Shown: positions 7,992 to 17,100 of the stretch, one piece after another | Numbering within the stretch: the first letter of the stretch is position 1 | How the letters are laid out: each line of letters opens with the position of its first letter | DNA from: Chrysochromulina parva | Taxonomy: Eukaryota; Haptophyta; Prymnesiales; Chrysochromulinaceae | Assembly (NCBI GenBank): GCA_002887195.1 | Contig: PJAB01000597.1 | Span: forward strand, 1 to 23,307 | DNA: 23,307 bases | Reading direction: 5' to 3' | Notes under the pieces: model-generated | Database searches by the model: none | What the model saw: the letters and a program-made list of their open reading frames with translations, nothing else | What the model was told of the DNA's origin: nothing | Translations under genes and position numbers: made by a program

Positions 7992-9158
7992 TCACGAGTC
8001 CAAGTGAATCGTCTCCACCTCTTCTTCCGGATGCCAATCTTCCTGCCTCACGGGTTCGTCAGGCGAGACAGGTGCAGGCGCCATTGGACCCCTTGCAGGC
8101 GGCGCCAATGGCGCCGTGCCGGGCAGGTACTCATATCCTGGGTGGCGTACACCACCGATCGCAGGATCCGTGGAGAGCTCGCTCATCGCAGCGAGTACCG
8201 AAGGTGGCGTTGTCCTATCCGGGATAGTAACCTCCGGCTGAGTTCGCCCAGTTGATCGTCGCGCGCCGATTACGGGCCGCTCGTCATCGTTGACTAGTAC
8301 CATATCGCTCGGTGGAGCTGCCATCGAGGTTGCGCCTTCTTCTTCGCCGGACGAAGGACTTGCCCGAGCAGCGCGAACGGCTGCAGCTCTCACGTCTGCA
8401 GGCTGCACCTCGACGGTAGCGGGGGCCGCTCGTCGTTGCGCCAGCTTGCTCCATGCAGGGGCGCAGCGAACCAGAATGAGACAAAGGTGAATGATCCCCA
8501 AGCTAATCCCCAAGCTCACCATGAAGTCTGGCCCCAAAGTCTGCCTGCTGTCGTCGACGACGACGTACACCCTCGATGCTCGCTGCGGTGGCGGTGGCTT
8601 CGGCAACCTCGGCGGAGGCGATGGTGGCGGTGGCGGTGGCGGGCGAAGCAGTGCAGACCATCCTGAGCACACAAATGGGAGTGCAACGTCGCACGTCGAT
8701 GCGGCCGCACGCCAGACGGGCACGACCGAAAATGTGCCCGGGGCAATTTCCTGCTCCCACCGCAGCGTGAGGCACGAGGCATTGCCTTGCATAATTGGTG
8801 CCCCATGAGAGGCCAACTCCAAAAAGCGAGCTTGCAGACCATCCCGCCAGTACCACACACCTGCTGACTGATTAAGTCTTGCCCCCAGCCACACCGCCTC
8901 TAAGAATGGGCTCTGGAGGCCAACGGAGGCCATCTGCAGCCGTCTCTGATCAAGCAGTTGAACCAGTGCCGCGAGATCGACACGGTCGTCAAATTGTGCC
9001 AGCTGCAAGCCCAAGTTGGTGCACGACTGGACAGCGTCCGCCCACGGGAGCTGCTGATTTCGAATGGTGTATAGAAGCGCAGGCGGGTGTGGTGGAGGCC
9101 GGGGAGGAGGCGCTGGGGTACGCAAAGCTGGCCCTTCGATCAGGACGTCGAGCGACAT
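7992..9158 (-). CDS. Membrane-anchored C-type lectin-like protein with polyproline hinge
   Basis: From the ATG at 9158 the product has 388 residues; another ATG at 9314 would add 52 residues that look non-coding. The chosen start leaves a 212-base gap to the divergent L11 gene, like the other divergent pairs here. After a Pro-rich stretch, a C-type lectin-like domain begins at about residue 28 (LPWADAVQSC). It contains AVWLGARLN, GVWYWRDG, NASCLTLRW and a closing CDVALPFVC, the expected four cysteines and tryptophans. The Ca-binding EPN/WND motifs are not obvious, so sugar binding is uncertain. A polyproline hinge (RPPPPPPPSPPPRLP) leads to one membrane helix (FMVSLGISLGIIHLCLILV, about residue 207). 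A cytoplasmic tail of about 160 residues, rich in Ser, Pro and acidic residues, follows. No clear signal peptide is visible, so a 5' exon may be missing. Confidence 0.7.
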   Translation of the reverse strand: MSLDVLIEGPALRTPAPPPRPPPHPPALLYTIRNQQLPWADAVQSCTNLGLQLAQFDDRVDLAALVQLLDQRRLQMASVGLQSPFLEAVWLGARLNQSAGVWYWRDGLQARFLELASHGAPIMQGNASCLTLRWEQEIAPGTFSVVPVWRAAASTCDVALPFVCSGWSALLRPPPPPPPSPPPRLPKPPPPQRASRVYVVVDDSRQTLGPDFMVSLGISLGIIHLCLILVRCAPAWSKLAQRRAAPATVEVQPADVRAAAVRAARASPSSGEEEGATSMAAPPSDMVLVNDDERPVIGARRSTGRTQPEVTIPDRTTPPSVLAAMSELSTDPAIGGVRHPGYEYLPGTAPLAPPARGPMAPAPVSPDEPVRQEDWHPEEEVETIHLDS

Positions 9159-9370
9159 AGTCGAGAAGCCCTCGCAGACACGAAACTTGCGAAATTGAGC
9201 ACGAAGTTTGAGAAATTGGTCCCAGATCCAGGATACGATCCAGAAACACCCTCCGGACTCTTCCATGTACATGTACTGAACTGTTTCGAATGAAAACTTG
9301 TGAGATTCTTTCATATGAAAACGTCGATGTGCTTTTGTAAGGCGCTGTGGGGAGTCTCGACTCGTCGCCA
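9159..9370. promoter_or_regulatory. Divergent promoter region, lectin gene / MRPL11
   Basis: If the lectin starts at 9158, these 212 bases hold both promoters and leaders. The segment 9180-9320 is noticeably more AT-rich than the flanking coding sequence. No specific motif is identified. Confidence 0.4.
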
Positions 9371-10015
9371 ATGGCTGCGGCGCCGGCGTCGAAGCTCAAG
9401 CTGGCATCGAGATTCAGGATTATAGTCCCGGCGGGCAAAGCCACGCCGCAACCTCCCGTCGGCTCGGCCCTCGGTCAGCGAGGCCTCAAGCTCATGGATT
9501 TCTGCAAGGCATTCAATGATCAGACATCCATCTACAAGGAGGGCACACCCATTCCTGTCCGGGTGAAGGCGTACGTGGATCGCACCTTCACTTTCGACAC
9601 GTTTACGCCTCACACGAGCTACTTTCTGAAAAAGGCGGCCGGCCTAGAAAAGGGCGCCAACCGCCCGGGCCACGAGACGGTTGGCCGCGTGACGGTGCAG
9701 CAAGTGTATGAGATTGCAAAGGTGAAGTGGCGGCTCACTTGACGCGTGCACGTGCTGCACTGGTCGTGTGCTCCTAGAGCCATGCCCCCTCATCACAGGC
9801 GCTGCGCTGCGATCTGCGCAGTTGTCCGCTTGCCCCCATCCTGCTCCGTGCTTGCATGACGGCAAAGTTGTCGTCGCTGTGTGTCGCAGGTGAAGTGGCA
9901 AGATCTCAAGAAGATGAACAAGGAACACATTTCATTACGCACGCTGGCGCGAGGGATCGTGGGCTCAGCGCGCAGTATGGGCATCGTGGTGTACAATCCC
10001 AAGGAGGAAAAGTAG
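9371..10015 (+). CDS. MRPL11: Mitochondrial ribosomal protein L11 (uL11m), two exons
   Basis: Exon 1 is 9371-9721 and exon 2 is 9890-10015, coding for 158 residues. The sequence shows the full bacterial/mitochondrial L11 pattern. IIVPAGKATPQPPVGSALGQ is the N-terminal signature, followed by LKLMDFCKAFN, DRTFTFDTFTP, YFLKKAAG and VYEIAKVK. Exon 2 gives the C-terminal RGIVGSARSMGIVV, which binds rRNA. uL11 forms the base of the ribosomal stalk, where the GTPase factors dock. The mitochondrial rather than plastid assignment rests on the LLKKAAG...GSARSMGI type and the lack of a plastid leader; the short N-terminus MAAAPASKLKLASRF is only a weak presequence. Without splicing the frame would stop at the TGA at 9740 and lose the C-terminal helix. 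Divergent from the lectin gene. Confidence 0.93.
9722..9889 (+). other. MRPL11 intron (168 nt) flanked by a 12-bp direct repeat
   Basis: The donor is AAAG/GTGAAG and the acceptor GTGTCGCAG/GTGAAG; the junction is phase 0. The sequence AGGTGAAGTGGC occurs at 9720-9731 and again at 9888-9899, so exon 2 begins with the same bases as the intron. Removing one copy plus the intervening DNA leaves the uninterrupted L11 coding sequence, as expected if the intron arose by insertion with target-site duplication. Confidence 0.9.
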
Positions 10016-10751
10016 AGAGACGAGAGTGCGCGATAGACGCTGCGTGGCGCGACCATCGCCGAGAGACGGAGAGGACCGCCGGCCGCGGGTGTCGAGATCA
10101 CACAGTGCGATGTACAAAGTACAGCGCGGTAGGAAGGTGTGAGGTACCAGCCGTAAGCAACAGACAGTCACCGATGAGTAATCACATTTAACACACACCG
10201 CGACGTGCTTGCCGCTTAGGGTTAGCGCCGGCGGGCGTGCTACGGCGCGCCGCCCCTAGGGCGCCGCGCGGGGCGCCGGCCGCCGGGTTTGGCGGGTTAC
10301 ATAGGCGTCGCGGAGGGCAGAGCGCCGGGCCGTGAGTTTAACCGTTTACATTTTTGCGAGTTTAAAACTGAGTTTTTAGTGGGGTGCCACAGTGCACAGA
10401 AAGCACAGTGTCACTGTGGGCATGTTGGGTCTGTGCAGTGTGGAACCAACAAGTGCGACGTGGTGAACCATGGTTCTCGCTTTCCCGGGTGCGCGCACGG
10501 ATTCGGCGCGCAAGGGTTCCCGCGGCGCGGGCAATTGGGCGCGGGCGCAAGTACGGGTGGGGCGCCTCACAAGTGTTGAAAATGTGGAGAGCACGTCCCC
10601 GATCAAGGCTTCCGCGGTTGTTCCTTGGGTCTTGTGTTTCGCGTACGCAGCGTAGAGTTCCCTGTGCATGAAAGCTCGATTCGGCGTTTTAAGTTTGACC
10701 GCAAACTTAACGTGTTGCCTCTGCGAACCAAAACCTCAATTCTGAGGCAGA
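10016..10751. other. Intergenic region with GC-rich block and a promoter-proximal dyad
   Basis: These 736 bases between plus-strand genes hold no convincing coding frame. There is a compact GC-rich block at about 10215-10295, then a more AT-rich stretch (10330-10400), and a 9-bp dyad close to the next gene's start. Predicted peptides in the region have no domain character. The left portion should be the L11 3' untranslated region. Confidence 0.5.
10689..10710. promoter_or_regulatory. Perfect 9-bp dyad upstream of the triple-repeat protein gene
   Basis: The arms ttaagtttg and caaacttaa flank the four bases accg, ending 41 bases before the ATG at 10752. It stands out from the GC-rich surroundings. 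It may be a binding site for a dimeric factor or a hairpin in the 5' leader. The function is not known. Confidence 0.5.
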
Positions 10752-11723
10752 ATGTCCGAGCCTGCAGGCTCAGAGCCCGCCGCCGAGGAGGCCGAGGTTG
10801 CGGAGCTCAAGGAGATGATCAAACGCCCCGCTAACTCGCCTCCTCGCAAGAAGGCAGCGTCCAAGGGCCCGAAAAAGGTGCTGCCAGCATGGAACGACAC
10901 GCCGCACCGAGCATGCCCCCCGGCGCTGCGTGGTATCAAGACAGACCGCGAGCCTTGGGCCAAGGACGAGAAAGCGTACGAAGGCGGCATGGAGGGCCAC
11001 GGCGCGATGTCGAGGTTGAGGAGGGTACAGGGGAAGAAGCCGCCAACGGCGGAGGAGATGCAGCGCGAGTACGAGCAGGGCATTGAGCTATGGAAGAAGG
11101 AACAGGGGTGGAACCCAACGCCGTTCCGCACCGCTCCTTGGCAGATCCGCGGCCTCAACCCGGTCACGCGCGAGCCGTGGTTTGAGGACATGGCAGTCTG
11201 TACGCGCCTGCCCGAGGGGAGAGGGGATGGGGAGGGGGGAGGGCTGATGGGGAGCGGGGCTGCATGCGCACCGCCGTGGCCATGTCGGTGCGCACCGCCA
11301 ATGCTTGCCGCTCGCTGACGTCCGTCTCTGCCTGCGTTGCTCGTGCGCGCAGACAACGCCAAGTTTGCAGGCGGTGACGACGGCGAGACTGAACACCAGG
11401 ACGGCACATTTGGCAACCACGCAACGATCACGATGACCGACAAGGAGAAGAATTGGGACGACTCGATCATGCATTACGTGCCGCATTCGCTCCGCGGCCT
11501 AAAGCCCGTGACCAACGAGCCATGGGCGCGCGACGAGGCCGTCTACCGCAAGAGCGACGGCATGGATGAGATCCCGGATGACGTGGCCGACATGAACCCG
11601 ATGAACTTTGGCTCCGCTGCGGATCGTTTGGGCGTCGGCAACGCGTTCTACAAGGAGCGCCTTCTCAAGTGGGACGCCTCTGCAAAGCCCCCCGAAGGCG
11701 CCATGCAGGCGTATGCCAAGTGA
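10752..11723 (+). CDS. Unrecognised protein with three RGLxPVTxEPW repeats (two exons)
   Basis: Exon 1 (10752-11199) and exon 2 (11353-11723) encode 272 residues. I do not recognise the family. The protein is hydrophilic, with a Lys/Pro/Ala-rich start and no signal peptide or membrane helix. It carries three spaced copies of one motif: LRGIKTDREPWAKDEKAY at about residue 58, IRGLNPVTREPWFEDMAVY at about 133, and LRGLKPVTNEPWARDEAVY at about 205. The consensus is [LI]RG[LI][KN]PVTxEPWxxDxAVY, with a small run of Pro/His just before each. The intron splits the Tyr codon closing the second copy, and splicing makes that copy match the third, which supports the gene model. Such regularly spaced Trp/Arg repeats suggest a structural or scaffold protein that binds a repeating partner. 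That is inference only. Confidence 0.8.
11200..11352 (+). other. Intron in the triple-repeat protein gene (153 nt)
   Basis: The donor is GCAGTCT/GTACGC and the acceptor GTGCGCGCAG/ACAACG. It is phase 1 and rebuilds the codon TAC (Tyr) at the end of the second repeat. The intron contains a purine-rich stretch (gaggggagaggggatgggg region). Confidence 0.85.
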
Positions 11724-12226
11724 GCCAGCAGCAGTTAGAACGGCCGCACGTGTAGCAGCAGCGCGATGGGCTCCCGTAAGAATGGGAGATGTGGTGCTGG
11801 AAGCCTTTCTGCCTCACCAGGGCCTCGTGGCTCGGATGGCACGGCGCGCACAGCTGCAGCACGACCGCTGTGCTTTCGATCGATCTGGAGCCGAGTCTCA
11901 GATGCCGAGTGGGGCGGGACACCTGGAATCCTGGTCGAGCTTGGGCGTGGAGCTTCCGTTCCCCGTCGCACCGTGACTATCGTGTGTGTGCACGCGTGTA
12001 CGAAAGAGCATGCGATGGATGCGTGTTTTGTGTTTGTTCGTCGCCCGGCATGCATGATTCTGAAAAAACTATAGGCTTGCACGTACGGTACGGTTGTGCG
12101 TTGTGTCCGAGCGGAGACATAAGTGAGCGCATTTTTTAGTTGCTAAGGTTACTCCTATGTACCCGGGCGGACCTCGCGTAAATTCCCTAATCCGCGTGTG
12201 ACGTCGACTAGACGTCGACATAACTT
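11724..12226. other. Convergent 3' spacer
   Basis: These 503 bases lie between the stop codons of the triple-repeat protein (+) and the SGNH protein (-). No convincing coding frame exists. AT content rises around 12040-12240, as expected for 3' ends. A short direct repeat gacgtcgac / gacgtcgac (12200 and 12211) lies next to the SGNH stop. Confidence 0.5.
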
Positions 12227-13927
12227 TTATCGTCGGGGGATCGAACAGAGTGACGGTGCGCTACCGCCGCTACCGCTACCGCTAGGCCCCAGGGCCAGGC
12301 CCGCGCGCGTCGCATCGCGAGCTCGGTCCCGAAGGTCCGCGCCCACGCGGTGTCGCGCCAGAGCAAAGAGGCGTGAGGCGGGTCTCGGGTGCCCAATCGG
12401 GTGCCCCGCGGCCGCGCTGCCCCGAATTCTAGACACTGCATGCCTGGCACGCCACATGATCGAGTCGAGCTTAACCCATTCGCTCGAAACCGCACGCAGT
12501 TCAATGATGCACGTGGAGTTCGATCGGTGGGTGTTCGGTGGCTCCGGCGGCTCCGGGCCAATGTCGACCTCGAGCAGTGGAGCCTTGGCAACTCCGCTGT
12601 ACGTCTTGTGCCAGCGCGTGGTGTATCGCAGCGGCGTGCACATACACCGGTACTCACAGCTCGCGACGAGGCTCCCGGCGTGCTCGTAACTGTGCACAAA
12701 GAAGAGCTCGAGCGCGATTGGGCCGACGACAGCACGTGGTAAGCTGAAAGCCAGTCGCGCGCCTTCGCGTGTGCTCACCCACCCAAACGTCCGGGAGGCA
12801 CCAGCCCTGCTTCCGAAAGGACCCGTTGTTGGTGACGTGTTCCTAGAGAGCTGCCACCCATCTAATGCTTCGAAGCTCGGCTTTGGTAGGTGAAAATCGG
12901 CGCCGTAGCAAGCCGACGGCGCATCAGGCGGTGTATAACTGCCTTGACTGGCACGTGGCAGCGATGCACCAGGCAGATCGCACCTCAGACTTGGCAGGCC
13001 GCACCTCGAGCCTGCCAAGTCGCACTCCTGGAAGGGCGTTGAGGCCGCATCGCCGCTTCTCGCGGCTCGTGCCGAGGGCGAGACTAGTGCGGCCGGGACG
13101 TGCACCACGCCTTCAAACCATGCGGTCAGGCTGTCTGTCCAGGCGCCGACGATTGGATCTCGATCTCGGCGCTCAGGAGATAGCGGGTGATAGCCATCGC
13201 GTGTCAGATCGGAAACGCGTAACTCACCCGAGGCCACACGCGGCGCAAGCGAATGGAACACGGAAAGGGCGGCGGAACCGCAGCTGGCGGCGAGCTGTGA
13301 GAGACGGTCTTGCAGCTCGTGCTGCGCCTGGTGCATTTTTAGCCGGTCGTCACCTCGCGTACACCAGCCGACCTGCTCGCTACGATTTCCTGTACTCCCT
13401 TCGCGTTTGAGGTTGGCAGGCATGCCGTCATCGCGTAGGCACCAATAATAATTCAGCAGGAGCACCACTGCTGGCGGCCGTTGGAACATTGCCAACTGGG
13501 CCATCAACACGTGATGTACTCGCACAATATCAGCAATGTTATCCATGGTGATAGCAAAGTCCAAAAGCACCAGATCTGTTCGGCCGTCAACTACAGAAGA
13601 CCTGATGCACGCTGCCTCGTGCCCACCACCGCTGCCTCCCCTTGCATAGTTGTACAGGGCGTGCTCAGGATGAGGGTTCGATTTATTGATATTGCGCATG
13701 AAGTCGTAGAGGAAGCCTCGGCGTTTGCAATTGTACTTGCCTGAACACTCAAGGTGCGAGTCGCCGGGGATGCGCATGCAGCCTTTGCCGAAGCAGCCTC
13801 CGAACTTGGAGGTGATGGAGCAACCCAGGGCAACGACGTTCAAACCGCTTTGCACGGCATCAATCACGCGTGCCTTCGCATATGGACTGCCAGACGCTCG
13901 GACGGAGATGGAGAGGTAAGGCGCCAT
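12227..13927 (-). CDS. SGNH/GDSL-hydrolase-like protein with C-terminal beta-type domain
   Basis: The ATG at 13927 is the first in-frame ATG and gives 566 residues. An SGNH-hydrolase fold begins at about residue 30. Block I is VVALGCSITSKFGG (nucleophile Ser in G-C-S), block II is NYARGGSGGGH (Gly), block III is DLVLLDFAITMDN and block V is DLTRDGYHPLS (Asp and His of the D-x-x-H pair). These enzymes are usually esterases or acyl/acetyl hydrolases acting on lipids or polysaccharides. A second region at about residues 350-500 (GWVSTREGARLAFSL, LFFVHSYEHAGSL and a CEYRCMC cluster) looks like a beta-sandwich domain that accompanies this hydrolase in algal proteins. No signal peptide is evident, so an upstream exon may be missing. 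The last 70 residues are low-complexity Arg/Ala/Gly-rich and may be run-on past an unrecognised intron. Confidence 0.7.
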   Translation of the reverse strand: MAPYLSISVRASGSPYAKARVIDAVQSGLNVVALGCSITSKFGGCFGKGCMRIPGDSHLECSGKYNCKRRGFLYDFMRNINKSNPHPEHALYNYARGGSGGGHEAACIRSSVVDGRTDLVLLDFAITMDNIADIVRVHHVLMAQLAMFQRPPAVVLLLNYYWCLRDDGMPANLKREGSTGNRSEQVGWCTRGDDRLKMHQAQHELQDRLSQLAASCGSAALSVFHSLAPRVASGELRVSDLTRDGYHPLSPERRDRDPIVGAWTDSLTAWFEGVVHVPAALVSPSARAARSGDAASTPFQECDLAGSRCGLPSLRCDLPGASLPRASQGSYTPPDAPSACYGADFHLPKPSFEALDGWQLSRNTSPTTGPFGSRAGASRTFGWVSTREGARLAFSLPRAVVGPIALELFFVHSYEHAGSLVASCEYRCMCTPLRYTTRWHKTYSGVAKAPLLEVDIGPEPPEPPNTHRSNSTCIIELRAVSSEWVKLDSIMWRARHAVSRIRGSAAAGHPIGHPRPASRLFALARHRVGADLRDRARDATRAGLALGPSGSGSGGSAPSLCSIPRR

Positions 13928-14144
13928 GATAACGTAAACTTTGAAAATGTATCTGTGAAAGCCAATGAAAAGGTCAGTTTGGTTCGTGAATGCACTAGTT
14001 AGTTCATGCCCGCCCCGCCACACCACGCGTCGCTCCAGCCGCGCGCGACGCTGCACCTTCAGACGTGCCTTCCGCTGGGGCCTGCTTGGAGCTTTCGATC
14101 TCACAAGTATCTCATCAATGAGTCCTCGCTCACTCTCCAGCGCC

Positions 14145-17100
14145 TCAGAGTACACCGAACTGCTTCTTCAATCGCACGAGCAGTTGGAGGTCCTCATTGA
14201 CGAGATCCTCGCGGAAGAACTCCTTGAGTGCGTCGATCGAGGGGCGCGTGACGTGCGAGTACATCTCATATGTGTGGTCAAAGTGGCGGCCGAATTGGAC
14301 TGTGGTAACGGCATCGATCTTGACGGCGGCCGACTGACCTACCTTCACCATGTTGACCTGCTTCCGGTTGATCTCGATGCCGATGACGCGACCGATGTCG
14401 AGATAGGCCTGCAAGCCGGTCGTCGGGTCCTTTTGGCCTTTGCGCTCGACGCAGATGGGCGTGCCTACGCGCAACGTGCCTTCCTTGACGTCCATCCCCA
14501 CAAGGATTGGGTCGCCGCCGCCGCCGCGGCACCAGACGTGCTCGGGCGACGAGATCTGACAGACGCATGGGAAGACGGCGGTGAGGGCGGCCGCCGCCTG
14601 CTGCGCCTTGCGCACATCGGCCATGTACGCGGTGAACTGGTCGAAGAGGTGATAGATGATCTCGGCGGTGAAGATGCGCACGTTGAGCTCCTTGGCCATG
14701 TCAGCACCCTCCTTAGTCAAGTTCACGTCAAACGCGAGGATGGTCGCATACTCGGACTTGAACTGGTGCATGATCGACGCCTTCATCACGTCCTTCTTAT
14801 GGATGGGCCCAATGTTGACCGCGCTCACCGGGATTTTGGACGTTTTTAGGAACTCAAGCAGCGCCTCGAGCGAGCCTAGTGTCGACGCGATCGCGTACAC
14901 GCCGACACCGCCGTTGACCTCCGATGCGGCCTTGGCGAGCTGGCTCAGGTCGCTCATCACGTCCTCCTTGAGCACCTCGAGGTCGTACGGCACGTCCTTG
15001 TACGGCACGAGGCACGCCGAGCCCGCGACGACTCCTTCAAGGTTATTTGCGCAGATCTTGATGCCCATCGCGCCATCGATGCTCTCGTGGTGCAGGTAGT
15101 CGGTCTTCACGCGCATCTCTCGCAACGGCCTGGGTGTGAGCAGCTCGCGCACGCGCGTGACTACGGGCCCCGAGAAGCCACACATGACGATCTGGTCGCC
15201 GCGTTTGAGCGTGCCGTTGGCGAGGATCACATCCGCGGTGGTGCCGAGGCCCTCGATCACTTTGACCTCGAGTACGGTGCACTGCACCTCGGGGCACCAC
15301 ATCACACGGTCGACGAGCATCTTCTGCGAGAGCAGCACGAGCATCATCAGGATGTCAGGCACGCCCTCGCCCGTGATCGCGGACGTCGGGATGAGCGACA
15401 CGTACTCCTTGAAGTCCTTGTTCTTGTAGTAGAGCTCCGCGTTGAGCCCTTGCTCCGCGAGCTGGAGCAGCACCTGGCTCGCGCGCGATTCAAACTCGCT
15501 CCGCGTCCCTTCTGGTTGCACTTCGAGCGACTCGATGAACGGCCGATCTTTGACCGTCGACCAGCCATACAGCCGGTCGACCTTATTGAGCGCGATGACA
15601 AACGGCGTCTTCTTGGAGCGGAGCATGGTGAGCGACTCGATCGTCTGCGGCTCCAGCCCGTGCATAATGTCCACCACAACGATCGCGAGGTCGCACAGCG
15701 ACGAGCCGCGAGAGCGCAGGTTGGAGAAGGACTCGTGGCCGGGGGTGTCGATGATCATGAGCCCCGGCACCTTGACGGTGATGTTCTTCTTCTCGACGAG
15801 TGACCCCATGCGCTCGCGCAGCGTCTCGGCGGGAAAGAAGGACGCGCCGATCTGCTGTGTGATGCCGCCCGCCTCGCCCTCTTGAACGTTAGTGCGGCGG
15901 ATGTTGTCGAGCAGCTTCGTCTTACCCGTGTCTACGTGGCCCATGATGCACACGATGCTCGAGCGCAGCCTGTCGGGCGTGCGCGCCTCCACCGCCGAGC
16001 GCATCCGCTCCGCGCGCGTCTCCCTCGCGGCCGCCTTGCCCGCTGCTACCTCATCCTCCTCGCTCTCATCGTCCTCGTCCTCGTCCTCGTCATCCTCATC
16101 GTCCTCGTCGCTCTCCGACTCATCCTTGTCCTTCTTCTTCATATTCATCAACTTATCCATCACTTCCTCCTTGCGCTTCTCGGCCTGCACCTTGGCCGCC
16201 TCGTTGCTCGCCGCAAGGGCCGCGAGCGTGGAAGAGAGCTCGCCCGGCGCGGCGACGAACTCCTCCTCATCATCCTCATCGTCCTCGTCGCCGACGTCCA
16301 GATTCGCCTTGGCCAGCAGCTGCTGCTCGTCAATCTCGTCCCACTCCTCCTCCATCTCCTCCACCGCGCCCGAAGCCGCCAGCGCCGCAGTCTCCTTCGT
16401 CTCCTCAGCCGCCGCGGCGCCATTACCCTCCCCGGCCTCGGGCGCACTCTCGTCGGCCTCGTCGGCCTCCCCGGCCCCGTCAGCCCCATCAGCCCCGTCG
16501 GCCCCATCGGCCCCGTCGGCCTCGGCGCCCTCGTTCTTCGTGGGCTTCTTCTTCCGCTTCTCGTAGACCACCTTCTTCTTGACCGTCTCGCCGTCCTCTG
16601 CATGGGCGTCGGCGCCCTCGTCCGTCTTGCCGAGCGACGCGAGGAAGGCTTCCTGCCTCTTGAGCTTCTCTTTCTCCTTGGCGCTCAGCAGCAGGCCCGC
16701 GGCGCGCAACTCCTCCTTCTTCGCCTTCTCCTTCTCGCGCTTGATACGACGGCGCTCTTCGAGCTTGAGAAAGTTATCCATCCTGAGCTGCAGCTGCGCG
16801 ATGATCGCGTCGATCTTCGTGATCGACTCGAAGCCGGGGAAGTCCTCGAGGGCCTGGGCGCCGCGCGCGACGAGCTCGACGACATCGGCGCTCACCTCGG
16901 CACTATCGAGCCTCTTGAGCGCCTTCTCACCCAGGTTGAGCACGTCGATGCACTTGAAGAGGCGCGTCGCCTCATCGAGGAGCTCCGCCGCCGTGATCGC
17001 CGCCTTCTCCTCGAGCGCACGCCGAGCTTGCTCCTCGCGCAGCTTCTCGGCAATCTTCGAGTTGGGTCGCTTCTTCCCGTCGTCCTTCTTCTTGCCGTCC

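Noticed and set aside
9159..9371. N-terminal extension of the lectin protein up to 9314 or 9371
   Set aside because: The extra residues are not lectin-like and lack a signal peptide. The 9371 start is a TTG, and extension would almost abut the divergent L11 start. Not fully excluded.
12738..13410. Plus-strand frame opposite the SGNH gene (from 12865)
   Set aside because: Arg-rich, no domain content, antisense to recognisable SGNH catalytic blocks.
13965..14849. 294-codon plus-strand frame opposite the eIF5B C-terminus
   Set aside because: It is opposite highly conserved eIF5B C-terminal coding sequence and has no recognisable content.
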